Assembly: GCA_012845835.1 (NCBI GenBank)
Contig: JABAKD010000023.1
Coordinates: 21,670,203-21,734,202 of the forward strand
Direction: 5' to 3'
Source of the DNA: Undaria pinnatifida
Lineage: Eukaryota; Sar; Phaeophyceae; Laminariales; Alariaceae
Length of the DNA stretch: 64,000 bases
The position numbers and the translations under genes were made by a program. The notes beneath the pieces were generated by a model. It was not told the origin of the DNA. It saw only the letters and a list, made by a program, of their open reading frames with translations, and did not search any database. This document shows, piece by piece, positions 46,369 to 57,730 of the stretch (the first letter of the stretch is position 1; each line of letters starts with the position of its first letter).

Positions 46369-46458
46369 CTTGAAGTTGTCTAGAAGAGCGATGGCGAGCG
46401 CTATCGTCCCAGCATCGGAAAAGCTGTTGTACGCCAGCTCCAGCTTTTTCAGAGTCTC
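46369..46458 (-). CDS. LRR exon Z of a putative leucine-rich-repeat gene
   Basis: A 90-bp exon on the minus strand: acceptor ...CTACGCAG, then ETLKKLELAYNSFSDAGT and IALAIALLDNFK, donor GTATGA. It is one 28-residue LRR of the ribonuclease-inhibitor/NLR type (LxxLxLxxNxxxxxG). It begins in phase 0. Joined to exon 47579-47723, which ends in phase 0 with ALRNQ, it keeps the 28-residue period exactly. Such repeats form a curved protein- or ligand-binding surface. No other domain (NB-ARC, kinase, ROCO) is visible, so the protein's role is unknown. No frameshift or stop lies within the exon. Confidence 0.6.
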
Positions 46459-46749
46459 CTGCGTAGTATGGTTTGGCTTTTTAGCAACATTTTTTCGCGA
46501 TTTGTTATGGTGGAGTTCAAGCTGCTGCAAGGTGAACCTTTCCGTTATATGCTGTAAGAGAATATTTATTTTTCTATTTTGCCCAGCGTGAATCTTGCTC
46601 TACTATAAATGCAACCCTCCGTCGTGCGGTCGATCTCTTGATTATTTCGTGGTTGGCCTTACTGTAGTTGCCAAGGGAAGCCAAAAACATAAATAAAAGG
46701 CAATCGATTGCACGCAGGTTAACAGTCTATGGGGGCTCCGAGGACCAAG

Positions 46750-47120
46750 GACCAAGGCTACATCCCGCCGTTTCACGGGGGGAAAGTGTTATAAGGCTTA
46801 ATTTGGGTAAGCTATTGGTTATCCTTTTGCAAGTGGTCAAACGGACTAAAACCTCCCCAATTCCTAAACAGCATACCTTAACACTTCTAGCGTAGCACGT
46901 GTCACCCGCGTGGCTGATCCCACTGTTCTTCTACGGTCTTGAACTTTTTGGTGCTATTTCAATTTTGCGATATAAATCCGCAATGAAATGGTTAGCTACG
47001 CTGCCAGCGCCCAACAACCTAGCCAAACAACGTGATTGATATCCGTGAGTTACAGAGTCAACCAGTGGCTCAAACCAGGTAGAGACCAAGAGTGTACCCC
47101 CCCAACCATAGGCCTTGGTC
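46750..47120 (-). mobile_element. MITE copy 3 with TRIM remnant inside (TSD CAAG)
   Basis: Flanked by CAAG (46746-46749, 47121-47124). One end is GACCAAGGCTAC; the other is the complement of GACCAAGGCCTATGGTTGGG. The conserved interior appears on the minus strand (AACCATTTCATTGCGGATTT near 46980-47000). About 46762-46885 is the 3' part of the miniature LTR element (purine tract plus TGTTATAAGG repeat), so that element jumped into the MITE and then lost its 5' part. The whole lies inside the LRR intron. Confidence 0.83.
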
Positions 47121-47297
47121 CAAGCTCTATTTCAAATGTTTACATTTCTCGGCGGATACACGAATTTCTTGGCCTACGACGCATGCGTGTACCACTAATG
47201 GTTTGATTGTGTTTTTTCCTGGGGCATTCCTCCACTCCAGAGTGACTGGGGCCTGTCCTGTGACCACGGACTTGATTGTTCGAGTTAGTGTGAGAAT

Positions 47298-47408
47298 AAC
47301 AACTACAACGACACCGACACCGACAACGACACCGACAACGACACCGACAACGACAACGACACCGACACCGACAACAGCAGCACCGACCGCAACAGCAACA
47401 GCAACAGC

Positions 47409-47464
<56 letters not shown>

Positions 47465-47508
47465 CCCCACCAGCAGCAGCAGCTTTAGCAGCAGCAGCAG
47501 CAGCAACA
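47298..47508 (+). repeat. (CAA)n/(CGACAC)n microsatellite
   Basis: Trinucleotide-based run of CAACGACACCGACAC then CAACAACAACAA, ending in (CAG)n. It lies in the putative LRR intron. Threonine- or valine-only frames here are artefacts. Confidence 0.95.
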
Positions 47509-47578
47509 CCTGGTTGTCGTTCCTTCGACATGTTAACAGTCAATATTTTTCGGTGATTTTAGATGGCGGGTATTGTAC

Positions 47579-47723
47579 CTGATTCCTTAGAGCTTCCCCG
47601 ATTTCGACTGTTCCTTGTCCGGCGCAGCAGTTCCAGGACAAGTCCAGCTCTTCCAGGCCGCATTCTGGAGACGCAAGGATCTTGGCCAGACACGAGGCGC
47701 CCGCTGACTCTAAATTGTTTCGG
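47579..47723 (-). CDS. LRR exon Y of a putative leucine-rich-repeat gene
   Basis: A 145-bp exon on the minus strand, with a polypyrimidine tract and TTCGTGCAG acceptor before it and a GTACAA donor after it. It reads (S)RNNLESAGASCLAKILAS, then LEELDLSWNCCAGQG, then VEIGEALRNQ: one and a half RNI-type LRRs. It needs two bases from the previous exon; exon X at 58790-58887 ends with exactly such a phase. The intron to exon Z (46459-47578) holds a MITE, a miniature LTR remnant and a (CAA)n run. The open sequence and phase suggest a real or recently lost gene. Decayed relatives lie at 56774 and 57189. Confidence 0.62.
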
Positions 47724-47760
47724 CTGCACGAAGAGAGGAAAAATTTTACAGGGGCGAACA

Positions 47761-48045
47761 ACTCAAACACTAAGAAAAGATACAAAGAGCTATTTGGATT
47801 GTCTCTCAGATGCGATTAGAGGATGTTTCGTACATGTCTTATAGAAAAAGTCAACACTCAAACCCTAAGAAAAGATACAAAGAGCTATTTGGATTGTCTC
47901 TCAGATGCGATTAGAGGATGTTTCGTACATGTCTTATAGAAAAAATCAACAGTCAAACACTAAGAAAAGATACAAAGAGCTATTTGGATTGTCTCTCAGA
48001 CGCGATTAGAGGATGTTTCGTCCATGTCTCATAGAAAAAAGCAAC
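47761..48045 (+). repeat. Three tandem copies of a 95-bp unit
   Basis: Starts at 47761, 47856 and 47951, differing at only a few positions (ACTAAGAAAAGATACAAAGA, GGATGTTTCGTxCATGTC). It lies just upstream of LRR exon Y. Confidence 0.95.
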
Positions 48046-48182
48046 ATTTTTTTTTTGTGGTCCACCTTAGATCACGCAAAAGAAAAAGAAAGAAGATGGA
48101 AACTAATCTCCACACCCGAGAACAGCCGATTTTCATTACTTTTTACTTACTATTTACCGGGGTATTATAAAACTAAAAATAC

Positions 48183-48505
48183 ACTCCAGCTGTGAGATCG
48201 AAAATCTTGTCGAAACTCGTCTTTGCAAGCTGTGTGGGATACTCCGATCGAGCGTATTACGGGTTGTGTGTCCTCATTAAGGATATAGGTCGGCGACTCC
48301 CCTTGCAACTACAGTGTAGCTATCAGGGTCGACAGGGTGATGTTAGTCAGTCTGTGCGCGAAAACTATGAAACCCGTTTTTGAGGGGGACAAAATCTGAC
48401 AGCTGTGGAAGGAAATGCATCAGTTTATGAAGTGAATCCCGCAAGTCGAATATCCGGTGAGGGGAGGGCGGAATTTTTAAGGACGTGGGGGCCTGGGTTT
48501 GATCA
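48183..48505 (-). repeat. Inverted partner of 44115-44437
   Basis: Starts with a core repeat copy (ACTCCAGCTGTGAGATCG) and ends GGGGCCTGGGTTTGATCAAG. Together the two arms bracket the LRR exons Y and Z. Confidence 0.92.
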
Positions 48506-49591
48506 AGAAGGAGCGGAGGGGGGGACGGGCGGGGCAGCTCAATTTGTGCGTGGCAACTATACATATACTTACTAACTTCTTTCTGCTGAGAGTGCTCGGT
48601 TGGTGCATCCCTGGCATCTCCGGGGTCGCACGGTCCATCGAACGGTCCAGCTTACTTGCGGAACGGTCCAGCTTTTATTTGTTTTTTCGCTCGGCCTTTA
48701 TTGTTTTTGATTCTGCTCGTTTTGCCAGTTGTTTTTAGACCTTTCAGCTGAAAGAAATTGCAGGACTGTGCGAGATTGATAGGTACGTGTGTTAACACTC
48801 TGTCGGGCTTGATGTACCTCCATGCTGATCGCTTCTAGCAGTTGCGACGCGTTCTCGCGCCGGCGGTGACGGCTGTCGTGTTGTTCGCCACCTTTCTCTT
48901 TTTGTTGCAAATGATTTCATTTGAAAAAAACGCAGCTCATTTTCTCGCACGCATACCATGATGCGAAAACGCATATTCCGTCATCGTCTGCTGTTGTGTG
49001 TGTCGTACCGTTTGTACCAGGCTGGAAGAATTTCCACGTCGGGTGGAAAGCGTGTCTGGGATTCCGCCACGGTGGAAAGCTCAAGTTTGGGTGGGTTGTG
49101 CCCGAGGGGAGCCCAGTGACTGGGGTAAGTTCGCCGTTCATTGTTCATTGTTGTTCTTCGTTTGTATCTTTGTTTTTAGAAATCTAAAACCTCCGGTCAA
49201 GCGGTCGTATTCCCAGCTGACGTTGCTTAACTTTTTTTATTAAATCCCCTCCCGGTTGTGCTCTGCTGAGTGATTCGATGCTGTAGTGCGCTATGTGGCT
49301 TCGTGTTGTGCCTTCTTTTTTATCAACATAATTAGTGGTCCGGTGCGATGTGTTGCGTTTATATCAGATAGCTAAGTTAACCGTGTTACGTGTGATTCGC
49401 GGCTGGACGACACGTGTGTGTTGGCAGGATATTCCTTCCTGCCGATGTTGGTAGATTCCCCGGCGCCGACACGTGTGGTGTGCTCGGTTTAAGAGCGCAA
49501 CTGACTTTCACACCAGCAAGTGTTTTCTTCTGCTGCTTCCCCGCATTATATTATACAAGCAAATGAAATAGTCTAGACTATAGATTATGTA
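48506..49591. other. Intergenic, no gene recognised
   Basis: A partial core repeat at about 49185-49225 (GGTCGTATTCCCAGCTGACG-like). Several T-rich stretches. No coding family seen. Confidence 0.5.
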
Positions 49592-50870
49592 CCACGCAGC
49601 TTGCAAAGTTGAGTTTCAATCATTCACTCGGTCGTACTCACAGCTGACGTTCTTTAATTTTTTAATAAAAAGTACCTACATCGAGGAAATACGAAGCAGG
49701 TTCCAGTTCCACGTTGCCGAACATGTTGCCTTGCGCTGCTGCGCTGTGAGCTGCGCAACACAGCGGCAGTGCGATGCTGAGATGTGTTGTGTTGTGCCGA
49801 CCAGTGCCCTACCCTGCGGTGCAGTACAATTTGTCCCCGCCCGGCTCTCCTGGCCTGAACTTGGCTATGCTGTGCATATAATGTATGTTTTAGCACGGAG
49901 AAAAAACCTGACATGTATGTGCTACAGTAGTACCCTGGCTTTACTCGAAGTATTTAGGCGTTGTGTTTTGTTACTTTCTTGCATAATTTAAATTTACGTT
50001 GTAATTGGAAAGTAACCGGTTCATTCTAAACATTGAAACTGAAAGGTTCAATTTCCACGTTACCACACATGTTGCCTTACGCTACTGCGCTGCGAGCTGC
50101 GCAACACAGCGGCCGTGCGACGCTGAGATGTGTTGTGTTGGGCCGACCAGTGCTCTACCCTGAACTTGGCTATGCTGTGCAACAGTTAGTCGTGCTGTGC
50201 TTTGTCTTTCGTTTATAACAGGTATCTGAGTTGACGGTGCTGGGTGTAATCCGTTGCAGGATGAAACATTATGTGCTGTGCTCACCTCCAATACGATGTT
50301 TCCCCCCCCTTGCTCTGGTCGGCTGAGCTTTGCTATGTTGTGTTTATCATGTTTGTTTTAGTACAGAGGAAAAAACTGACATATGCTGCAAAACCCCGGC
50401 TTTTCTCGCCCCAGCCATGCTGTTCTATGCTTATCATAAAGGGTTTAATACGGCAGTAAAAGCCGGGTGTTGTGCCCTACCGTATGGTGCAGTTGCATGC
50501 TTGCCATATTTAGTCACATGCCGTGATGTGTGGTGCTGTGCCATCCTGTGCCGCATTATGCTGTGCCTCCTTTTTACAACCAGCAGTGATGCTGTGTTTT
50601 TTTTACCTCTGTTTTTCGAGTCCCCATTCAATCCCATTCAATCAGTCGTACCTCATTCTGACGTTTTTCATGCTTTTCCACGTTTTTTTAAATTCAATGT
50701 ACACGCAGCTTGCAGAGTTGAGTTTCAACCATTCAATCGGTGGTACGCACAGCTGACGTTGAATGAAACACGGATCTAATAATGTACCATGCAGTTTCCA
50801 AAGGTCAGCTTCACCATTCAATCGGTCGTATTCACAGACGACGTTTTTCACTTTCATTTAAATCCCCTGC
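49592..50870 (+). repeat. Cluster of dispersed core repeats
   Basis: Copies at about 49592-49655, 50640-50670 (partial), 50700-50760 and 50785-50845 (GCAGCTTGCAxAGTTGAGTT, CATTCAATCGGTxGTAC, CACAGCTGACGTT). Between them lie two related GC-alternating stretches (about 49720-49870 and 50065-50175; CTGCGCAACACAGCGGC in both). No gene. Confidence 0.8.
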
Positions 50871-51689
50871 CTTGCTGAGAGATACGTTACGTTCCGCCGC
50901 GCAACGCGGCGGCCATGCTTAGCTATAGGCCTCGCCGCGCTTCTATGTGTTCAGCTGCACAGATTTATCGCTAGCAGTGGTACCATGTTTTGTCTTTCTT
51001 TCGTGCCAGGTTGTCATCAGCTTTGCTCTGTTCATTCGCGGTAGTACGAATTTTTGCCGTGTTGTGCTGTGCCTTTTTTTTATAACCAGCAGTGGTGGTG
51101 CTGTTCTTTCAGGTTTCATTTATATCACGTAGACTAGGGATTTGCAGTATTGTTGTACTGTGCCTTTTTTTTATAACCAGGAGTGGTGCCGTGTTGTTAG
51201 CTTCGTTCTATAAATTCCCCTTCAAAAAGAGAACGCTTGGGTGCGGTACCTTACCGTTCCACCGCCCCTACTGCACCTTGCTGCTTTCAACTGTCTTGCA
51301 GGGTTTCCGGCATTAACTCCTGAGCATGAAAATATTTTCAGCCGAACCGCCATCAGGACACCTTTCCGTCCACTCTTTCAGGGACGAAGAAATTCCTGCT
51401 TCTCCAAGCTGTTAACGTCTGCGCAACCGCGATGTTTCCTGGATGTTTTGGTTGGCTGAGATTCTTGCCTTGTGCCTGTTTGTGCATCTTTCTCATGTTA
51501 ATATCTTACAAGGGTGTCATAGTCACCCGTGCACATGGGGCTGAGGCAATTCGTTGTTGGTGCCGCGCGGCCACTACTCCATGTATCGTTTCCTACGTGT
51601 CCCATTTTTTTGTCTTACGTAATATAGGGTCTTGCCTTATATACAGTAAATGTTGTTAGTATCAGCTCAAGTACTTTTTTAGTCGTTTC
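50871..51689. other. Intergenic, no gene recognised
   Basis: TTTTTTTATAACCAGxAGTG occurs at about 51066 and 51166. No family-like frame. Confidence 0.5.
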
Positions 51690-52520
51690 TAAGCAGTCTC
51701 TTCTACGCGTACATGCGTTCGGGCCACCATGGCCATCTTCTGTGATGTAAAGTGCATGGACGTCGCTGTCGATGCTTAGAGATGGCCATGTAATGTACGC
51801 TCTACAGCACACCTCTGGTGTTGTAAAGGACAAACCTTCCTTTTTTCACCCAGAGGGGAGACGGATTTCATTGCCTGTATTAGTGTCGGCTGTAGTCGTA
51901 TAGAGAACGTGTACGTTGGAGACAACGGTGTGCGGCCACACCCTGCATTATTATTAGATGCTCTGTACATCAGCCTCAACAATCAAGATTTTTCCTTAAT
52001 TTCTCAAGAGAGGGGGGCGTCCCTTTAACTTCTCCGTTCTGTTACCAAAGGGTGAAGGAACTTCGTTGTCAGTATCATTGTCCGCTGAAGTTGTACAGAG
52101 TACGTGTACGTTGGTGCCAACGGTGTACGGCCACATCCTGCATTTTTGTATGATCATGTGCGATCTACCAGCGCCACTAGCGTTGATAGACTGCAAAGTT
52201 GTTTTGCCAAGGGAAGGGAGGAATTTCATTGTCTGTATTTTCGTCGGTTAAAATTGTAGGGTGTTGTCAGTAGTCTCTGCTACGCGTACATGAGTTCGCG
52301 ACACTACGGCCATCTTACAGAATGTAAAATTAGTGTACGTCGCTGTTGACGCTTAGAGATAGTCATGTAATGTGCGCTCTACCGCACACCGCTAGCTTTA
52401 ATGGACGGCAAACCTTCCTTCTTCCCAGAAGGGGGAGGAATTTCATTGCCAGTATTGTTGTCGGCTGAAGTTGATAGAGTACGTGTACCTTGGTGACAAC
52501 GGTGTAGGGTCTGTACGTCA
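51690..52520 (+). repeat. Direct repeats, ~200-300 bp units
   Basis: Blocks at about 51690-51955, 52030-52250 and 52270-52515 share GTACGTTGGxGxCAACGGTGT, GGCCACAxCCTGCAT, TTCATTGxCxGTATT and GCTTAGAGATxGxCATGTAATG. A further copy is at 54770-54925. No protein family recognised on either strand. Confidence 0.82.
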
Positions 52521-53544
52521 CCCTCAACGACGAGGGGAGAGGGCATCTCCTCGACTACGTAGTTTTGTTTTAATATAGACTATAGGCCTGCATTCCTCGT
52601 CCATCTATCCATCCCCCCCCCTTTTTTTTTTAGGGACAAGCGGTGGGGATCTCTCTCAAATATATTGTTCAACGACGAGCGACTAGTTTTGTTTTCATAT
52701 AGACTACAAGGTTCCCCTCCGGGAAGTAAGTGCCTAGGGGAGTGGCGCAAGGACACATTATTTTCACTACCCGACGCGATGAACATTTTTGTTTGTGACA
52801 CCAAAAAAACCTCGCCCGGAAAGATAATGAATTCACATTTCACCCGCACAAAAAAGTACTTCTTGAGTGTACTCAATAGCAGTACTTATAGCACGTTTTG
52901 GGTATACACGACGTAGACGTGCCCACGGCCGATCTGTTCTTGAGAAAATACACACACAGCACCACCATTTTTGATAAAACACACAAAACTTTTACACCGT
53001 ATGTATGATATGTATGATTACGAGAAGAGCGTCGCAATTCGAACTCCAGATTATTAGGGACCGCCAGGAAGCGAGAAGGGGCACGTGTTGCGTGAGATGC
53101 GGCACGTATTGAGAACGAGGGAGCAAGAGGACACTAACACGTGACATGTGCTATGACAAAAAAAGCAACTCGCCGCCGTAAAGAGAGGATACAGCACGTG
53201 CACGCACATGGTCCTACCTCTAGCGTTTCGCTCTCCGCACGTTGCCTGCTGTCCGCCATCTGCGATCTTCGCAAAAAAACAGAAAAAATACTCGTTAAAG
53301 AACTGCCTCTGTGGACGTAAATGTATAAGGATGGGTTGGCATCTAAATTGTTACTATTACAAAGGTCCCTATGTTTCCGCATCGATGGACACGCGCACCC
53401 AGAGCGGCAGCACAGCAGAAACGTGCGGTATGGTGGGGTGACAAATTATGACAAGCTCCGACACAAGCAACTCGCTGCAGCATAGCGAGGACACGCCAAG
53501 CGCACATAAATGGTGTCACCTACCGCTGCTGCTGTGCAGCAGGG
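52521..53544. other. Intergenic with one block repeated at 54590-54665
   Basis: 52588-52665 and 54590-54662 share GGCCTGCATTCxTCGTCCAT and GGGATCTCTCTCAA-like sequence around a T-run. Otherwise nothing recognised. Confidence 0.5.
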
Positions 53545-54130
53545 TTGTAGCGTTGTGCTCTCCACATGTTGTCTGCTGTCTGTCATCTGCGATCTTACAT
53601 AAATAGTGTTGCCTACCGCTGCTGCTGTGGGGTAGAGTTTGTATTTAGCGTTGTGCTCTCTTGGTATGGTACGGTATCATGTAAGAAGAACACCAACATG
53701 AACATAAATATAAGGATCGTTTAAGTACTAATGTGATATTCAAACGATCCTTAGACTTTACGCCGGCATGTCACTTGACAGAAGCAGCAGAAGCAGCAGC
53801 AGCAAGAGGTAGTGGCGTATAGGCGGGTAGAACATCGCAGGCTAGCGCTGTGCTCTCCGCATGTTGTCTGCTGTCTGTCATCTGCAATCTTACATAAATG
53901 GTGCTGCCTACCACTGCTGCTGCTGTGCGGCAGAGTTGTAGCGTTGTGCTCTCTTGTTATGGTACGGTATCATATAAGAAACACACCAACATGAACATAA
54001 ATATAATGACCGTTTGAGTACTAGTATGATATTCAAACGATACTTACACTTTACGCCGGCATGTCACTTGACAGAAGCAGCAGAAGCAGCAGCAGCGAAA
54101 TGTAGTGGCGTATAGGCGGGTAGAGCATCC
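53545..54130 (+). repeat. Tandem duplication, ~294-bp period
   Basis: GTTGTCTGCTGTCTGTCATC, ATGGTACGGTATCATxTAAG, TACGCCGGCATGTCACTTGA and (GCAGCA)n occur in both units (53550 on, 53844 on). An inverted pair, AACGATCCTTA and TAAGGATCGTT, frames part of the first unit (53712-53754). Confidence 0.9.
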
Positions 54131-54769
54131 CAGGCTCCAATCAAAGTAATCACCTACAACAACAGCAGCCGCGCGCGCATAGAGTTGCAGGCTGCTGCTG
54201 CTAGGGGGCTGGACTGCTGCTGTTAGGCAGGATCGTAGCGTGGTGCTCTGTGCAAAAATAGGGAAATGTGCGAGTACCCTCTACGAGCAGAAAATCCCGG
54301 TTTGCATCCAAATCTTAAGTGCGTATATGAGGATAGGGGATGCAGAAACCCAAACCCCGGGGATGTTGCGGAAACCCGGGGATTTGCCTTATGTGTGCCC
54401 AAGGCCAAAAAAGTTTAAAGGGCTTGCCTGCCATGCGCGACACACTGCACGGATCGCGCTTAAACCTCCGGCAACGTGAGCCCGGCGGTCGAATTGTGCC
54501 CACCCCATCCGACGTTTCGGACAAAGGTGCGAGCACGAAGAAATGTGACCGAAGAAAAAAAAAACACACACACAATAATAATACATGTAGGCCTGCATTC
54601 ATCGTCCATCTATCCCTCCTTTTTTTTTTTGGAGGAACAAGCGGTAGGATCTCTCTCAATTGTATTGTACCAGGTATACTGGAGTGCTATAACCGTGTAA
54701 GTTCATCATTCTGCGCTCGGCGTTGTATGCCACTCGTATATTTTCGGGCCAAAGCGCGCCATAGGAAAT
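54131..54769. other. Intergenic, no gene recognised
   Basis: CTG-rich at 54185-54225; a repeat block at 54590-54662. Open frames near 54340-54830 show no family features. Confidence 0.45.
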
Positions 54770-54925
54770 TGTATAGGGCGCGTGTACGTTGGTGCCAACA
54801 GTGTGCGGCCACATCCTGCAATGTTTCGTGATCACGCTTGATGTCCGAACACCACTAGTGTTGATAGACTGCAAAGTTTTTTTCCAAGGGGAGGACTTTC
54901 ATTGTCCGTGTTTTTATTTGTACGG
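54770..54925 (+). repeat. Fourth copy of the 51690-52520 repeat
   Basis: CGTGTACGTTGGTGCCAACA, GGCCACATCCTGCA and GTTGATAGACTGCAAAG match 52100-52200. Confidence 0.85.
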
Positions 54926-55498
54926 TTACTGGTGCCACATAGTCCATAAGCATGCATGTATTGCATTGCCATACGCGCACCAGTGACCTTGTGCAATAAG
55001 AGTAGATGTATATAGGTGTCCGCGATTACGGTGTTGCCTTTTTTGGCCCAGGGCGAAAGGCATCTCGTCTTTTTTTGTTAGGTTGTAACCATCTAAAATG
55101 GTGGGCTACGGTGCTTCTACGAGGGACATGTTTGTAATCCTCTGCATAAATTCGCCACTTATGCTCCACCACACATCCTTGGCGTTTGAAGCCTACAAAC
55201 GGTCCTTCTTGGTATTTTGGAAATAATACATAAAAACAATCTATACACATATGTTTTCAGTCTTTTCTTTACTTTCATACATTCAAAATACAGTATTTTC
55301 CATGAATATTTATCATACGTTACATGAAAAAAAAGACAACGAAACGAAAAACGTCCGCTCGCGAGCGAGGAAACAGCGTTTTGCAATGAGCTTTCCAACA
55401 TATCTCTTAGCGTTATCAAGTCGCCAATTATTAGACATCATGTACTCGTCTGCATCATCTGTACACTTTTTTATCAGCATCTTCCTTGTGCGAGCATA
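54926..55498. other. Intergenic, no gene recognised
   Basis: No family-like frame. The stretch runs up to the third copy of the hairpin. Confidence 0.5.
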
Positions 55499-55520
55499 GC
55501 GGGCGGCGTCAGTCGCCCGC
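55499..55520. other. Strong hairpin, third copy
   Basis: GCGGGCGGC, loop GTCA, GTCGCCCGC (one mismatch), then GGAACGGAGCCCTTGTA, as at 15399 and 28945. Confidence 0.8.
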
Positions 55521-55560
55521 GGAACGGAGCCCTTGTATATCCTATCCTGTAAGTCGTACA

Positions 55561-56640
55561 ACTAGTGAGGAGAGGGCGGAGCGTTCGAGGTGGTGGGGGT
55601 GGGGGGGGGACGAGGGTGGGGGGAGGAAAAGGGGGTGGGGGGGAAGGGGGTGGGGGGGGGAAGGGAGTGGGGGGGGGGGAGGGGGTGGGGGGGGGGAATG
55701 GGGTGGGGGGGGGAAGGGGGTGGGGGGGGGAAGGGGGTGGGGGGGGGAAGGGGGTGGGGGGGGGGGAGGGGGGTGGGGGGGGGGAAGCGGGGGGGGGCGG
55801 AAGGGGGGGGGGGGGGGTCGCGAAGGGGTTTAAAAAGTCATGAGGCATGGATGTAGGGCATGGATGTAGTGTTTTGCTATACGCGTGGTGCTAGGTCTAG
55901 GCGATGGTGCGGGTGGTGGAGAAGGAAGGGGCATTGGGGGGGGGGGCGAGGGGGGCGGGGGGGGGGGTGAATTGCAGCAGCGGCATGGATGGCTCTAGAA
56001 CGATAATGAGGTGATATCAAGTGCCTGGAAGTGTTTATTACTCTGGCAGATTTCGATGTTAGGTGGGGCGTTTGAGCAAGAGGGAGCGAGAAAAAAAAAG
56101 AAGGGGGGGGGGGAATGGGTTTTCAAGAGGTTTAGGTCACATATAATATAAAATACACTCCAGCTGTGAGATCGAAGATTTAGTCGAAAATCATCTGTGC
56201 AAGCTTGTGTGTGATACTCTGATCGCGCGTAATACGCATATATGTAGCGGCTTGCTATACGCGTGGTGTTAGGTCTAGGCGATCGTGCGGGTGGTGGGGA
56301 AGGAGGGGGCGTTGGGGGTGTGGGGGGGGAACTAATGAAAGCTACGTCATGGATGGCTACAAAGATAATGACGTGATATCAATGGCGTAGAAGGGTTTAT
56401 TACTCTGGCCGATTTGGATTGTAGGTGGTGCGTTTGAAGAAAAGGGTGGGAAAAAAGAAATAAAAAAGGGGGGGGGCGGGGGGCGGAAATGAATTGAAGC
56501 TACGGCATGGATGGCTAGATACTGGCTGGTAGTGTTTACTACTCTGGCAGATTTTGATTTTGAGGGGGGCGTTTGAACAAGAGACATCGGGGGGGGGGGC
56601 ACTTCAATATGTGCGCGGAAACTATAAACTTATTATTTAT
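55561..56640 (-). repeat. G-homopolymer-rich repeat cluster, inverted relative to 43031-44437
   Basis: 55585-55826 is almost pure G with GGTGGGGGG-type units. 55850-56640 holds three copies of the CATGGATGGCT...GATATCA...TTACTCTGGCxGATTT block and a core repeat copy (56157-56215), all reverse complements of the 43-44 kb cluster. Gly-rich frames are by-products. Confidence 0.88.
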
Positions 56641-56773
56641 GGATTATATAATAGTTTGACCCTCAGGAACACATGTCTCTCGCCCAAAACAAGTATTAAC
56701 ATCTAGAATATACCGGTATTCGTATTTCCAGCCCATTGGCAAGGCAATTCTCAAATATGAAATCGGGTGTTCA

Positions 56774-56863
56774 ACGGACAATCCCGTTTTTCAAAGCCTC
56801 AATTGGTAGATTCCAGATCCTTCGCCAGACCCGGCGGTCCAGAAGATTGAAAATTGTTTGTCT
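56774..56863 (-). pseudogene. Decayed copy of LRR exon Y
   Basis: Minus-strand reading gives NFQSSGPPGLAKDLESTN, then a stop, then GFEKRDCPLN, aligned to NNLESAGASCLAKILAS...GLEELDLSWN of exon Y. The stop and lost LRR leucines show it no longer functions as an exon. Confidence 0.6.
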
Positions 56864-57188
56864 AGACGAGAATGTACCCACTGTTTTGGTGGTGTCTCTG
56901 GTGAGTCATCTCACGGTTGGGGTGCAGCGGAACTATCTGAGCTCGTAACGTGAGGAGCTCCACATCTCACCCGAAGCACGACTTGGAAGGCATTTGTTCG
57001 CGCAACACGACCAACGTTTTTCATGCGCTAGTCCTAAAGCGAAAGTAATTGTGAAAGTATCAGACTAGCCGGTGACAAGTCACTTGAGGAGCTCAACCGG
57101 CCACAAACGTTGGGCCCAAAATCTGCAACCCCTACCGTGGGATGACTCTGGTATAGTGCATTCATACACATTGAAGAATTCCATGCAG

Positions 57189-57296
57189 AACATTAGAGGG
57201 ACAATCCAAGTACTGCAGCTCTTAGAAGACGCAATCTGTAGATTGCAACATCTTCGCAAGGCTCGCCATATCCGCCGACAGTTGAAATTGTTTCGA
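57189..57296 (-). pseudogene. Second decayed copy of LRR exon Y
   Basis: Minus-strand reading LSADMASLAKMLQSTDCVF, a stop, then ELQYLDCPSNV lines up with exon Y. It keeps the CGAAACAATTT start seen in exon Y (47712-47722). Confidence 0.6.
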
Positions 57297-57730
57297 TTGG
57301 ACGAGTAAACGCACCCGGTGTATGTAATCTATATTATGCTACGGTACTGGTGCCTATTGACGGCGCTCGTCAACGAAATCCACTACCCTCCTATTCCGTT
57401 TGTCTTTGGTGTTTCGACATGTATGTGCTTTATCTTTCGTTTTACGGTATACCTGGTCTAGACCGTGAAATGTTTGATCGGGTTGCATTTGAATATACAA
57501 AAAAAACTAAACTAAACTCCAGCTGTGAGATCGAAGCTTTCGGTGAAACTCATATATGCAAGCTCTGTGTGCGATACTTCGATCGCGCGTGTACTTGAAT
57601 ATACGTTTGTTCGGGTCGTCTTTTTCGAAGAGTATCATAGGGGGATCCTCGTGTGTTTGGAGCCTCAAGATCGTTTTGCCCCTATGGCAGCATGCCCCCT
57701 TACAGTACCATATATGTTTAATGAAGACTC

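Noticed and set aside
46500-46535. A further LRR exon (minus-strand FTLQQLELHHN).
   Set aside because: The text looks LRR-like but lacks convincing splice borders, and exons Y and Z already join in phase without it.
47127-47556. Thr-rich and Val-rich frames.
   Set aside because: Translations of the (CAA)n microsatellite.
47761-48045. CRISPR-like array.
   Set aside because: Units are head-to-tail copies without unique spacers, in a eukaryotic context.
55486-55856. Gly-rich and Pro-rich frames.
   Set aside because: Translations of a G-homopolymer repeat.
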